64,000 nt of DNA, from NCBI RefSeq assembly GCF_004526345.1, contig NZ_CP038213.1, forward strand, positions 248,001 to 312,000. The letters run 5' to 3'. Shown piece after piece: positions 35,603 to 43,243 of this stretch. Positions within the stretch are counted from its first letter, which is position 1, and every line of letters starts with the position of its first letter. The translations under genes were made by a program, and so were the position numbers. This stretch comes from Ornithinimicrobium flavum (lineage in GTDB: Bacteria > Actinomycetota > Actinomycetes > Actinomycetales > Dermatophilaceae). The notes under the pieces were generated by a model. That model was not told the DNA's origin, searched no databases, and was given only the letters and a program-made list of their open reading frames with translations.

Positions 35603-37160
35603 TCAGTGGCCTTCGCCGAGTCGGCCTGTGAGTAGGTCGTGGCGTGCGGCGGAGGACCAGTTAAGGCCGACGACGTCCACCTGCTTGCCGAGGCGTGCGT
35701 ACTTGGTCCTGACGGCGTCGAGGGCGGCGACGGTGGAGGCGTCCCAGATGTGGGAGTCGGTGAGGTCGATGACCACCTTGGGCGGGTCGCCGGCGTAGTC
35801 GAACTGGTAGACGAGGTCGTTGCTGGTGGCGAAGAACAGCTCGCCTGAGACCTTGTAGGTGCGCACGTCGGGTTGGCCGTCACCGTCGACGTCGGTCTCG
35901 CTGACCTTGTCGACCGAGGCGAAGTGGGCCACCCGGCGGGCGAAGAGGATGATCGCGGCGTTGACGCCGACGATGACGCCGTAGGCCAGGTTGTGGGTGA
36001 GGACGGTGACGATGACCGTCAGGAGCATGACGATGTTCTCGCTGTGCGGCATCCGCCGCAGCGTGGCCGGGTGGATGCTGTGCCAGTCGAACGTGGCGAC
36101 CGAGACCATGACCATGACCGCGACCAGGGCGGCCATCGGGATTATCCCGACGGCCGGTTCGGCGCCCAGGACGAGGGCGAGCAGGAAGATTCCGGCGAGG
36201 AAGGTGGAGATGCGGGTGCGGGCGCCGGAGACCTTGACGTTGATCATGGTCTGGCCGATCATCGCGCAGCCGCCCATGCCGCCGAAGAAGCCCGAGGCCA
36301 GGTTCGCAACCCCCTTGACCCCAGGACTCCCGGGTCTTGTTGGAGTGGGTGTCGGTGATGCCGTCGACGAGTTTGGCGGTCATCAGCGACTCCAGGAGCC
36401 CGACGAGGGCCATGGCCAGGGCGTAAGGGCCGATGATCTGGAGCGTCTCCAAGGTCAGCGGCACGTTGGGGATGAGCAGTTCCGGCAGGGAGGTGGGCAG
36501 CTCGCCCTGGTCAGAGACGTCCGGCAGGTCCCATCCGGCCGCCCAGACCAGGGTCGTGATCACGACGATCGCCACCAGGGGCGCCGGGACCATCGTGGTC
36601 AGGCGCGGCAGCCCGATCATGATGACCAGGCCGAGCCCGACCATCGGGTAGACCAGCCACGGCACGCCGAGCAGGTAGGGCAGCTGGGCCATGAAGATGA
36701 GGATGGCAAGGGCGTTGACGAAGCCGACCATGACCATCCGCGGGATGAACCGCATGAGCTTGGCCACCCCCAACAGCGCCAGGACGATCTGCAGGACGCC
36801 AGCCAGGATGACGGTGGCCAGGAAGTAGTCCAGCCCGTACTCCCGCGCGACCGGCGCGATGACCAAGGCGACCGCGCCGGTGGCGGCCGAGATCATCGCC
36901 GGGCGACCGCCCACGACGGCGATGGTGACAGCCATGATGAAGCTGGCGAACAGTCCCAGGCGGGGGTCGACCCCGGCGATGATGGAGAACGAGATCGCCT
37001 CGGGGATGAGGGCTAGCGCCACGACCAGACCGGCGAGGACCTCGGTGCGCAGCCGCCTCGGGTTGCGGAACGCGGCCCGGGTCGAGGTCTCCCGCTCGCC
37101 GGCCTCGGGCACCACCGGAATGCGGGGTTCCGTCGGAACGGTGGTGGTGGGCTCGGTCAT
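35603..37160 (-). pseudogene. SulP/SLC26 anion transporter, frameshifted
   Basis: The upstream part (from ATG 37160, MTEPTTTVPTEP) carries the first 8-9 membrane helices, including AISFSIIAGVDPRLGLFASF. The downstream frame carries the last helices and a STAS domain (VVIDLTDSHIWDASTVAALD). The break is at a five-base C run (36310-36314): removing one base gives the family sequence SWGQGVANLASGFFGGMGGC. Members move bicarbonate, sulfate or other anions. Everything else is conserved, so the break is recent or an artefact. Confidence 0.85.
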
Positions 37161-37611
37161 GGGACCCCTCAGCAACAGGAAGGGCAACGTCTGGAACTAC
37201 TGGGTGGCGGCACCGCCGAAAGGGTGGTGTCTGAGCACGACCGACCGGGTCTGCGGACACAGGAAAGCGACGGCGGCCTGCCGTCGCTGCACCGACCAAC
37301 TCTATCGCAGCGTCAGAGTCACTCTCCTGGTCGCAGCGGCCGCCCCCGGAGCACTACTGTCAGAACCCGGTCCTCACCGAGGTCGGGTCCACCTGACCGA
37401 GCCTCGCGGCAAGGCTGTGCCATCAACCGCTCCTCGCTCACGCGACCCTCCTCACACCGGCTCGACCGACTGACCTGGGCTCAGTGACTCAACGCTGGGA
37501 GGGCCCGCAAGGTTGGCAAGCTGAGGGATGCACGCTCTCCACCCCGCCCGTCGGCACGATGACCCGCGCGACCAGCGGCACAGGCGGATGTCGGCAGGGC
37601 TCTCTCATCCG
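37161..37611. other. 450-base intergenic region with hairpin
   Basis: No convincing coding region is visible. The stretch holds the promoter side of the SulP gene and the 3' side of the mazEF-like pair. A perfect hairpin, GCGACGGC-GGCCT-GCCGTCGC (37267-37287), lies about 110 bases before the SulP start and could be a terminator for the toxin-antitoxin transcript or a leader element. Confidence 0.5.
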
Positions 37612-37938
37612 CTACCCTGCCAGGCCGAGGAAAGCCATCAGGGCGCGTTCGACCTCCACGAGACTTTCGGGCGCCAGGCGGCCAACGTGCGTACCGACGT
37701 TCTGGCGGCGAACTGTGGTGACCTTGTCGATCATGACCTGGCTGTCGTGCTGCAGACCGGTGAGATCATCGGCGGCGACGCGTACGCGAAGCAGAGGGGC
37801 ATCGACCAGCGTCGTCGTCAGGGGCGCCACGGTCACGGAGGCAGTGCCCTCGAAGAGGTCGTCCTGCACGATCAGTGCGGGCCTTGGCCTGGAGGCGTAG
37901 ACACCCCCGGCGACGGTCCACAGCTCACCGCGTCTCAC
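37612..37938 (-). CDS. mazF: MazF/PemK-type endoribonuclease toxin
   Basis: The 108-residue protein has the CcdB/PemK-like fold signature: MRRGELWTVAGGVYASRPRPALIVQDD at the start, where RRGELW and RPALIVQ are hallmark strands. VTVAPLTTTL and DSQVMIDKVTTVRRQNVG follow. It should cut mRNA at short motifs when free of antitoxin. The start ATG overlaps the stop of the upstream antitoxin gene by four bases. It is likely a stress-response or island-stability module. Confidence 0.9.
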   Translation of the reverse strand: MRRGELWTVAGGVYASRPRPALIVQDDLFEGTASVTVAPLTTTLVDAPLLRVRVAADDLTGLQHDSQVMIDKVTTVRRQNVGTHVGRLAPESLVEVERALMAFLGLAG

Positions 37939-38141
37939 TCCTCGTCCCAGGGGGCGGTGACGGCTTCGACGAACTCCTGGTCATCGGACTGCTCGTCCGC
38001 CCTCGCGACCAGGGCCGACTGACGTTCGGCCTCCTGTGCAAAGCGCTCGCTACGCACGTCCGGCACCCAGATCTGCACGGGTCGAAGGCCGCGTGCGCGC
38101 ATCCTGCGCCGGTACTCGCTGACTCGATGCTTCACCGTCAT
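37935..38141 (-). CDS. mazE: MazE-like antitoxin
   Basis: The 68-residue protein starts MTVKHRVSEYRRRMRARGLR, then PVQIWVPDVRSERFAQEAERQ, the pattern of the antitoxin-MazE (DUF3018) family. An acidic C-terminus (ADEQSDDQEFVEAVTAPWDEE) follows and likely binds the toxin groove. It neutralises the toxin encoded next and probably represses the operon by binding the palindrome 9 bases upstream of its start. The ATG at 38141 is the first Met of the conserved region. Confidence 0.88.
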   Translation of the reverse strand: MTVKHRVSEYRRRMRARGLRPVQIWVPDVRSERFAQEAERQSALVARADEQSDDQEFVEAVTAPWDEE

Positions 38142-38149
38142 GCCTACCA

Positions 38150-38163
38150 CGTTACATGTAACG
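38150..38163. promoter_or_regulatory. Operator palindrome of the mazEF-like operon
   Basis: CGTTACATGTAACG is a perfect 14-base palindrome centred just upstream of the antitoxin start codon. Its place and symmetry fit autorepression by the antitoxin or the toxin-antitoxin complex. Confidence 0.7.
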
Positions 38164-38563
38164 AGGGTGCAGCGGAGGGAGGCTACTCTCCCAACAACGC
38201 CCGAAGACTGGGACGCACGGTCGTGTGCGCCACCACGGGCGCCATGTCCAGCTCCCGGGCTGTCCCAGAAATCGTTCCCGGGCGCATGCGCGATCACCCG
38301 ATGCTGTTTTGGCCTGGCCGTTCCGCCCGAACTCCGTCCTACAAAGGGGCGCACCCGCGCTGAGCCAGGCACCGCCGCGTTGCAGGGTGGTGCTCATGTG
38401 GACGCCCTGGCCGCTGAGCCGCGAGAGTGGGCCCGGCATGAGCAGAGTTGGCCAGAGGGAACGCCCAACGCTCAGGGAAGGATCGGTAGGAGACGCAGCC
38501 GGTCCGAGTGCGGCAACGTTGGACGAGCAGCCGGGGTGCTGGATGGGGCTGTAGACCCCGCCG
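38164..38563. other. Intergenic region without a supported gene
   Basis: No frame here shows family-like sequence. Long open frames on both strands are low-complexity shadows. Upstream promoter signals for mazE are at the left edge. Confidence 0.5.
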
Positions 38564-38899
38564 TCAGCTGTCGACCGGCACTGCGAGCGAGGTATGCCGC
38601 CAGATGAGACCGTCGCGGAGCACGAACGAGCCGACGACCCGCACCGTGTCACCGGCGACGTCTTGAACGACGTCGTAAAGAAGCGTGTCCTCCGTGCGGC
38701 ATACCTCGGAGGCCATGATGACTCGCCGTGGCGGTGTGACGGCCTCGGTGAAAAGTTCCAAGATGGCACCACCCGTGACTGCGCCCCCTTCGTGGAGGAT
38801 AACCCCCTCGGGGTGATAGCGGCTCGCGAGTCCAGCAGCGTCGCCGCGTTCGAGCAGAGCAACTTGCTCAGCCAGGAGCGTTCCTGTGTTCATGGCCAT
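38564..38899 (-). CDS. SnoaL-like / NTF2-fold protein
   Basis: The 111-residue protein starts MAMNTGTLLAEQVALLERGD, the helix-turn of NTF2-like proteins. Strands follow: YHPEGVILHEGG, VTPPRRVIMASEV, LYDVVQDVAGDTVRVVGSFVLRDGLIWRHTSL. Members are small-molecule isomerases, hydrolases or binding domains; no catalytic set can be assigned. A second ATG two codons in may be the true start. It contains two GGTATGCCG 9-mers, like the native chromosome genes to its left. Confidence 0.75.
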   Translation of the reverse strand: MAMNTGTLLAEQVALLERGDAAGLASRYHPEGVILHEGGAVTGGAILELFTEAVTPPRRVIMASEVCRTEDTLLYDVVQDVAGDTVRVVGSFVLRDGLIWRHTSLAVPVDS

Positions 38900-38987
38900 G
38901 ACGATGAGCCTAGGGGCACGACTGGAAGTCCGGCTGCGATGGCACGTCATGCGGGCGGGTGCCTCGGCGGTGACCGCCTTGCCTCTC

Positions 38988-39003
38988 GCGGCATGACCGG
39001 ACG
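38988..39003. repeat. Dispersed element GCGGCATGANCGGACG, copy A
   Basis: GCGGCATGACCGGACG lies between the divergent SnoaL-like and GNAT genes. The same 16-base pattern recurs at 50527, 54962, 59400, 60670 and 62941 in this window. Confidence 0.7.
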
Positions 39004-39037
39004 TTTGACACCTGTGCCGCCCGTGGAGAATCAGCGC

Positions 39038-39496
39038 ATGCTGATCGCTCCGATCCCGTCCGCACTGGAACACGAGGCAGTACGACTCTGGCGTGATTGC
39101 GGACTGGTCCGCCCGTGGAACGATCCCGACGCAGACCTTGCGCGTGCGCTCGACGGACCGTCTTCCACGGTTCTTGGGGCGGTGGCTGACGAGCAGCTTC
39201 TCGGCACGGTCATGGTCGGGCATGATGGGCATCGCGGCTGGGTGTACTACCTGGCTGTCCAGCCGGACCATCGCGGGAACGGGCTTGGGCGTGAGCTGAT
39301 GAGCGCTGCTGAGTCATGGCTGCGCGAGCAGGGCGTTCCCAAGCTCCAGCTCATGGTCCGTGCAGACAACAGCGCTGTGATCGAGTTCTACAAGCGGCTT
39401 GGCTATGTCGACCAGCAGGTCGCAGTCTTAGGTCGCTTCTTCGACGAGGAGCTACAGGAACTCCGTGATCAGAAGTCGTCCGAGCGGCTTCGCTAG
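39038..39496 (+). CDS. GNAT acetyltransferase (YpeA-like)
   Basis: The 152-residue enzyme has the full acetyl-CoA motif A, VYYLAVQPDHRGNGLGRELM, and motif B with VRADNSAVIEFYKRLGYV. The N-terminus resembles YpeA-type acetyltransferases (LWRDCGLVRPWNDPDADL). Substrate unknown. The ATG at 39038 has GGAGA eight bases upstream. It lies after copy A of the dispersed 16-base element and is likely part of a run of acquired single genes. Confidence 0.88.
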   Translation: MLIAPIPSALEHEAVRLWRDCGLVRPWNDPDADLARALDGPSSTVLGAVADEQLLGTVMVGHDGHRGWVYYLAVQPDHRGNGLGRELMSAAESWLREQGVPKLQLMVRADNSAVIEFYKRLGYVDQQVAVLGRFFDEELQELRDQKSSERLR

Positions 39497-39631
39497 GCTC
39501 ACGCGGTCTGGAACGACCCGGTAGCAAGGCGCGGCCAGCGGCATGTGCGTGTGGTTGCTCGCTACTCAGGTTGGCGGCCCGCCTTGGTCGTTTTCCCTCA
39601 GATCCTCGAGGGTATCGAGCCGCCCACTTCC

Positions 39632-39878
39632 TCAGTCGTCTATTAGAGAAATTGCGTTCTTGCCAGTGATTGTCCAGGTTTGACCCGGGCACCACTGCTC
39701 GGTCAACGTGGCGTAGGCTTGCCCATCCTTCGTGCGCAACTGCAAGTCTCCGTGGGAGCAGTCGGGGTTCTGGTAACGAAACAGACCGCCGTCAGATGTG
39801 ACAGAGGATTGGGCCCTCTACCCGCACGGAGAGCGGGTCACCCGGACCACGGTACTCACCTGCGGGGTCAGCGTCACC
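39632..39878 (-). pseudogene. Remnant of a small protein gene
   Basis: A minus-strand frame reads GGLFRYQNPDCSHGDLQL then RTKDGQAYATLTEQWCPG and WTITGKNAISLIDD before a stop at 39632. This sequence looks like genuine protein with paired Cys residues. The same frame upstream (PVTLTPQVSTVVRVTRSPCG) is separated by an in-frame TAG at 39818-39820, and a TGA lies before it. No start codon is available. I do not recognise the family. Confidence 0.45.
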
Positions 39879-40168
39879 GGTCAGCGGGCGCGGGGCCCCG
39901 CTACCAGGCTCGGACCTGGTCGAGCCACCCGGCCTAAGCTAAGAAGCAGGACAGCAGTTCGGGCGCTGGCTCGATTGCACACGCCCATTCGAGTCTCCCC
40001 TTCCGGGTACGACACGTTGGGATCAGCGCCTGCTGCCAGCGAGGGCCTTCTGCATGTGAGCAGCCCGGTCCACCTTCTCGCCATGAGCGCAGTTCAGCAG
40101 ACGCCGGCGGGGGTGATACCTCACGTCTTGCCATGGGTGAAGGAACTGCCGTCACATGCGGCAGCCCG
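39879..40168. other. Intergenic region, no supported gene
   Basis: This stretch lies between the gene remnant and the ACT-domain gene. Several open frames exist, but none has protein-like composition, and no clear promoter or hairpin is visible. Confidence 0.4.
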
Positions 40169-40588
40169 TCACTCCATTCGGACGGACGTCGAGGCGCTCA
40201 CCGGCTCAGTTGACGTGGGCGACCAGCAGTGTGCTAGGGCAAACTCACCATCGGTCTGGGGAGGCAGCAGCACTTCTACTGACCTGACCTGGACGAGGCG
40301 CTCCAGCTGTCTGCAGATCAGGGGGGTCCTGGCCGGGGCGCACTCGACGACCAGGTGGACCAGTGTCACGCCGGCGGCCGGGTCGCAGGTGGCGCAGAGG
40401 GAGAGGGTGTACACCGCCCGGCTCGTCAGGAGAACCGTGATGCGGCTCAGGACCTCGCTGCCTGAACCGGCGACCATTACGCGAAGCGTGGTCGGGCTCA
40501 TGTCGTTCTCTTCGGGTGAGACTGCATCGGCAGGGGCTGGTCGATCGATGACCCGAATGGTGTCGGCCGCGTGATGGGTCGAGTTCAT
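40169..40588 (-). CDS. ACT-domain protein
   Basis: The 139-residue protein has a ~30-residue polar leader. One ACT-like βαββαβ domain follows: TLRVMVAGSGSEVLSRITVL, AVYTLSLCATCDPAAGVTLVHLVV and RQLERLVQVRSVEVL. It resembles the regulatory subunit of acetolactate synthase but lacks the second half and sits next to no synthase, so it may be a small-ligand sensor. The ATG at 40588 overlaps the stop of the DUF2871 gene by four bases, which supports this start. It is co-expressed with that membrane protein. Confidence 0.65.
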   Translation of the reverse strand: MNSTHHAADTIRVIDRPAPADAVSPEENDMSPTTLRVMVAGSGSEVLSRITVLLTSRAVYTLSLCATCDPAAGVTLVHLVVECAPARTPLICRQLERLVQVRSVEVLLPPQTDGEFALAHCWSPTSTEPVSASTSVRME

Positions 40589-41070
40589 CGGGGTTGCACC
40601 GGCTCGTGGGGCTGGACGCGGACGGCGGCAGTGTCTGCCGTCGAGGCATCAACCGCGGCGGCGTTGACTGCTCGGCCGGTTGCGAGCAGCACGAGGGCAA
40701 GCGCCCCGGTGAGCAGCATGTGTCCGAGGCCGGAGACGCCGGCGATAGCGGAGTGGTCGGCGTGCGAGGCCCCGATCACCTGCAGTGTTCCCTTGTAGGC
40801 CAGCATGCCGACGGTCAGGACGAGGCCGGCGTTGAGCAGGTGGGCGCCCCACCGCAGGTGCTTGTCCGCGCGGAGGCCGGGCAGCGCGGCCGCCAGTGCG
40901 AGCAGCAGGAGCATGAGCAGGGTGCCCAGGATGAGCGCGTGGGTGTGGACGACGGCCAACTGGGTACGACCGGTGAAGTCGTAGGCCTTGGTCACCTCGC
41001 GGTAGGTCAGGCCTCCGAGGAGCCCGAGGACCGTCCAGGTGACGGCGGAGCGGAACAGGTAACGAAGCAT
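40585..41070 (-). CDS. DUF2871-type membrane protein
   Basis: The 161-residue protein has four membrane helices: TWTVLGLLGGLTYREVTKAY, VVHTHALILGTLLMLLLLAL, LLNAGLVLTVGMLAYKG and GLGHMLLTGALALVLLATG. Conserved His-containing VVHTHALILGT and YREVTK motifs match the DUF2871 family, whose function is not established. The ATG at 41070 (MLRYLFRSAVTW) is chosen because the shared promoter motif at 41121-41133 then lies 51 bases upstream, as in the MMPL gene. Confidence 0.75.
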   Translation of the reverse strand: MLRYLFRSAVTWTVLGLLGGLTYREVTKAYDFTGRTQLAVVHTHALILGTLLMLLLLALAAALPGLRADKHLRWGAHLLNAGLVLTVGMLAYKGTLQVIGASHADHSAIAGVSGLGHMLLTGALALVLLATGRAVNAAAVDASTADTAAVRVQPHEPVQPR

Positions 41071-41120
41071 GTCCTCGACGGTACGGAGCACCAGGTGCCG
41101 TTCGCGCGCCGCCGCCATCA

Positions 41121-41133
41121 ATCCTTCGGTTGA
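41121..41133 (-). promoter_or_regulatory. Shared operator before the DUF2871/ACT operon
   Basis: TCAACCGAAGGAT (minus strand), part of a 19-base stretch matching the MMPL promoter with two mismatches. It is an imperfect palindrome CAACC-GAA-GGATT, 51 bases upstream of the start codon. A likely binding site for the LuxR-type regulator encoded next door. Confidence 0.6.
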
Positions 41134-41362
41134 GTCCTGCGTCCTTAAACAGAGCGGGCGCGCTGCCACATGGTCGTCGTCAGGGGGATCTGGGGGCAGG
41201 AGCTCAACTCCTTCGCGCGCGCGGCCCCGACACGGGGGGTCACCTCGCCCTTTGGCCGCGACGCCAGCACACGGTCCGATCTATTCCAGGACGCGGAGTA
41301 GGTGGACGAGGCGTCCTCCGCGTGCGGGTGAGGCGCTCATGGACGCCGCGGCGTCCTGCTGC

Positions 41363-42004
41363 TCAGTCGAGCAGGCCGGCCCCGCGCGCGGCTGCGACCG
41401 CGGCGGTGCGGTTGTCGACGCCCAGCTTGCCGAAGACGTGGTTGAGGTGCGTCTTGACCGTGGCCTCGCTGACGACGAGCCGGCGGGCGAGATCCCTGTT
41501 GGACAGCCCGTGCGCGACCAGGCCGAGGACCTCGAGCTCACGGGCCGACAGCTCGGTGCGACGCACCCGCATGGCGGCCACGACCCGGCTGGTCAGGTGT
41601 GGGCCCAGCACGGTCTCACCGCGGGCGGCGGACTGGATCGCGGCGACGATGTCGGCCGGGGCCGCGTCCTTGAGCAGGTACCCCGCCGCGCCGGCCTCCA
41701 CGGCTCGCACCAGGTCGGAGTCGTGGTCGTAGGTCGTCAGGATCAGGACGGCCGTGTCCACCGCCCGGGTCACCTGGACCCCGTCCGGCCCGTCCCCCAG
41801 GCGCAGGTCGCACAGGACCACGTCAGGTGTCAGCTCCGCGGCCAGGCGCACCGCCTCCGTCCCGTCGGCGGCCTCGCCGACCACGAGCAGACCGGGTTGC
41901 ACCGACAGCAGTGCTGTCAGTCCGGCGCGCACGACCGGGTGGTCGTCCACGACGAGCACCGACACAGGGGTATGCCGTTGCGCGCCGGTGTCCGGGCCGC
42001 TCAC
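41363..42004 (-). CDS. LuxR/NarL-family response regulator
   Basis: The receiver domain has VVDDHP near the start, phospho-acceptor Asp in DVVLCDLRLGD and the conserved Lys in GYLLKDAAP. The C-terminal LuxR helix-turn-helix is LSARELEVLGLVAHGLSNRDLA, then ATVKTHLNHVFGKLGVDN. The GTG at 42004 is used because it overlaps the stop of the kinase gene as GTGA. It probably binds the shared motif found 51 bases upstream of both the DUF2871 gene and the MMPL exporter gene. Confidence 0.93.
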   Translation of the reverse strand: MSGPDTGAQRHTPVSVLVVDDHPVVRAGLTALLSVQPGLLVVGEAADGTEAVRLAAELTPDVVLCDLRLGDGPDGVQVTRAVDTAVLILTTYDHDSDLVRAVEAGAAGYLLKDAAPADIVAAIQSAARGETVLGPHLTSRVVAAMRVRRTELSARELEVLGLVAHGLSNRDLARRLVVSEATVKTHLNHVFGKLGVDNRTAAVAAARGAGLLD

Positions 42005-43239
42005 CGCCACCCTCCCCCCGCGCTGCGCGGCAGGTGCGCGCTCAGCGCGGTGCCGCGCCCTGGCTCGGACTCGACGTCCAGCCCACCACCAAGCTCCAGG
42101 AGCCGTTCCCGGGAGGCCCGCAGCCCGTACCCCCCACCCGCCGGGCTGCCCTGCGCAGCGCCCAGCGTCGCGACGTCGAACCCGCGCCCGTCGTCCACGA
42201 CGTCCAGGCGCACCGAGTCCTCGGCCTCTGCCAGCGTGAGCACGACCGAGGTTGCCCGTGCGTGCTGCCGGACGTTGGCCAGGGCGGACTGGGCCGTGCG
42301 CAGCAGGGCGACCTCTATCCCCGGTGGGAGCGAGGTGACCTCCCCCTCGACCCGGACCTCGGTCCGCACACCGCTCTCCTGCTCCAAGCGGGCGCTGATG
42401 CGACCGAGGGCGTCGACGAGCCCGGACTCCAGCGGGGTCGGGGCGAGGGCCCCGACGACACGGCGGGCCTCCTGCAGGTGCTCGGCCGCGCTGGCCTCGA
42501 TCTGTCCCAGGAGGCGGGTCCTGGCCGCCGGCTCCCCGGTGGCGGCACCGGCCCGGGCGAGCAGGAGGATGGAGGAGAACCCCTGGGCGAGGGTGTCGTG
42601 GATGTCGCGCGAGAGCCGTGTCCGTTCGGACAGAACCCCTGCGGCGTGCTGGGTCTGGGCCAGCTCGGCGTGCAGCTCCTCGGCCTCCGCCTGCGCAGCG
42701 ACGAGGGAGGTCACGAGCTGCTCGCGCTGCTGGCTGTCACGCACGATGACCTGCAGGCCACGGGAGAGCGCCACCGCGAAGACTCCGCCGATGACCGGCC
42801 CGAGGACCGCGGCGGTCGACCAGCCCTCGGCGTGACCGCCGCGACCGACGACCACCGCCAGGACCAGCACCGACACGACGACCGCGTGGACCAGCGGCAG
42901 CAGGTGGCCGGCGAGCAACCACAGGGAGAAGGCGACCCACACCATCTCCGGGGACGCGACTACCGTGAGCAGCCACACGCCCACCAGCCCCAGGAGCCAC
43001 CACCCGCCGACGGGCAGTCCCCGCCCGGGGCGGCCCCGCCCGTCCGCGAGGTCGCGACCGGACGCGGCACGCCGCGCGCCCACGGCATACCAGGCGAGGA
43101 AGAGGGCGGTGCTTCCCAGGAGCGGACCGGCGGCGTCGCCGGCCCCCAGCCCGCGGCCGACACCGACCACGACCAGGACCGCGAGCAGCAGGTGCTGCAC
43201 ACCCGCCAGGCGACGGATCATCACGCGGGTTCGGCTCAC
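42001..43239 (-). CDS. Sensor histidine kinase, NarL/DesK type
   Basis: The 412-residue kinase has five or six N-terminal membrane helices and no large outer domain. A dimerisation helix follows, with the phospho-accepting His in ERTRLSRDIHDTLAQGFSSI (HisKA_3). The ATPase has ALANVRQHARATSV (N box) and DVVDDGRGFD plus YGLRASRERLLELGG (G boxes). Membrane-embedded sensing of lipids, drugs or membrane stress is likely by architecture. It starts at GTG 43239, four bases from the end of the MMPL gene, so exporter, kinase and regulator may share one transcript. Confidence 0.92.
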   Translation of the reverse strand: MSRTRVMIRRLAGVQHLLLAVLVVVGVGRGLGAGDAAGPLLGSTALFLAWYAVGARRAASGRDLADGRGRPGRGLPVGGWWLLGLVGVWLLTVVASPEMVWVAFSLWLLAGHLLPLVHAVVVSVLVLAVVVGRGGHAEGWSTAAVLGPVIGGVFAVALSRGLQVIVRDSQQREQLVTSLVAAQAEAEELHAELAQTQHAAGVLSERTRLSRDIHDTLAQGFSSILLLARAGAATGEPAARTRLLGQIEASAAEHLQEARRVVGALAPTPLESGLVDALGRISARLEQESGVRTEVRVEGEVTSLPPGIEVALLRTAQSALANVRQHARATSVVLTLAEAEDSVRLDVVDDGRGFDVATLGAAQGSPAGGGYGLRASRERLLELGGGLDVESEPGRGTALSAHLPRSAGGGWR

Positions 43240-43243
43240 GCCC

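Noticed and set aside
38152..38862. 236-codon minus-strand frame overlapping the SnoaL-like gene and the mazE promoter
   Set aside because: Ser/Arg-rich shadow with no family-like stretches; the SnoaL frame explains the coding signal.
39547..39558. Single match to the 32-bp repeat unit found at 10104
   Set aside because: Only about 12 bases are shared, which may be chance; not listed as a copy.
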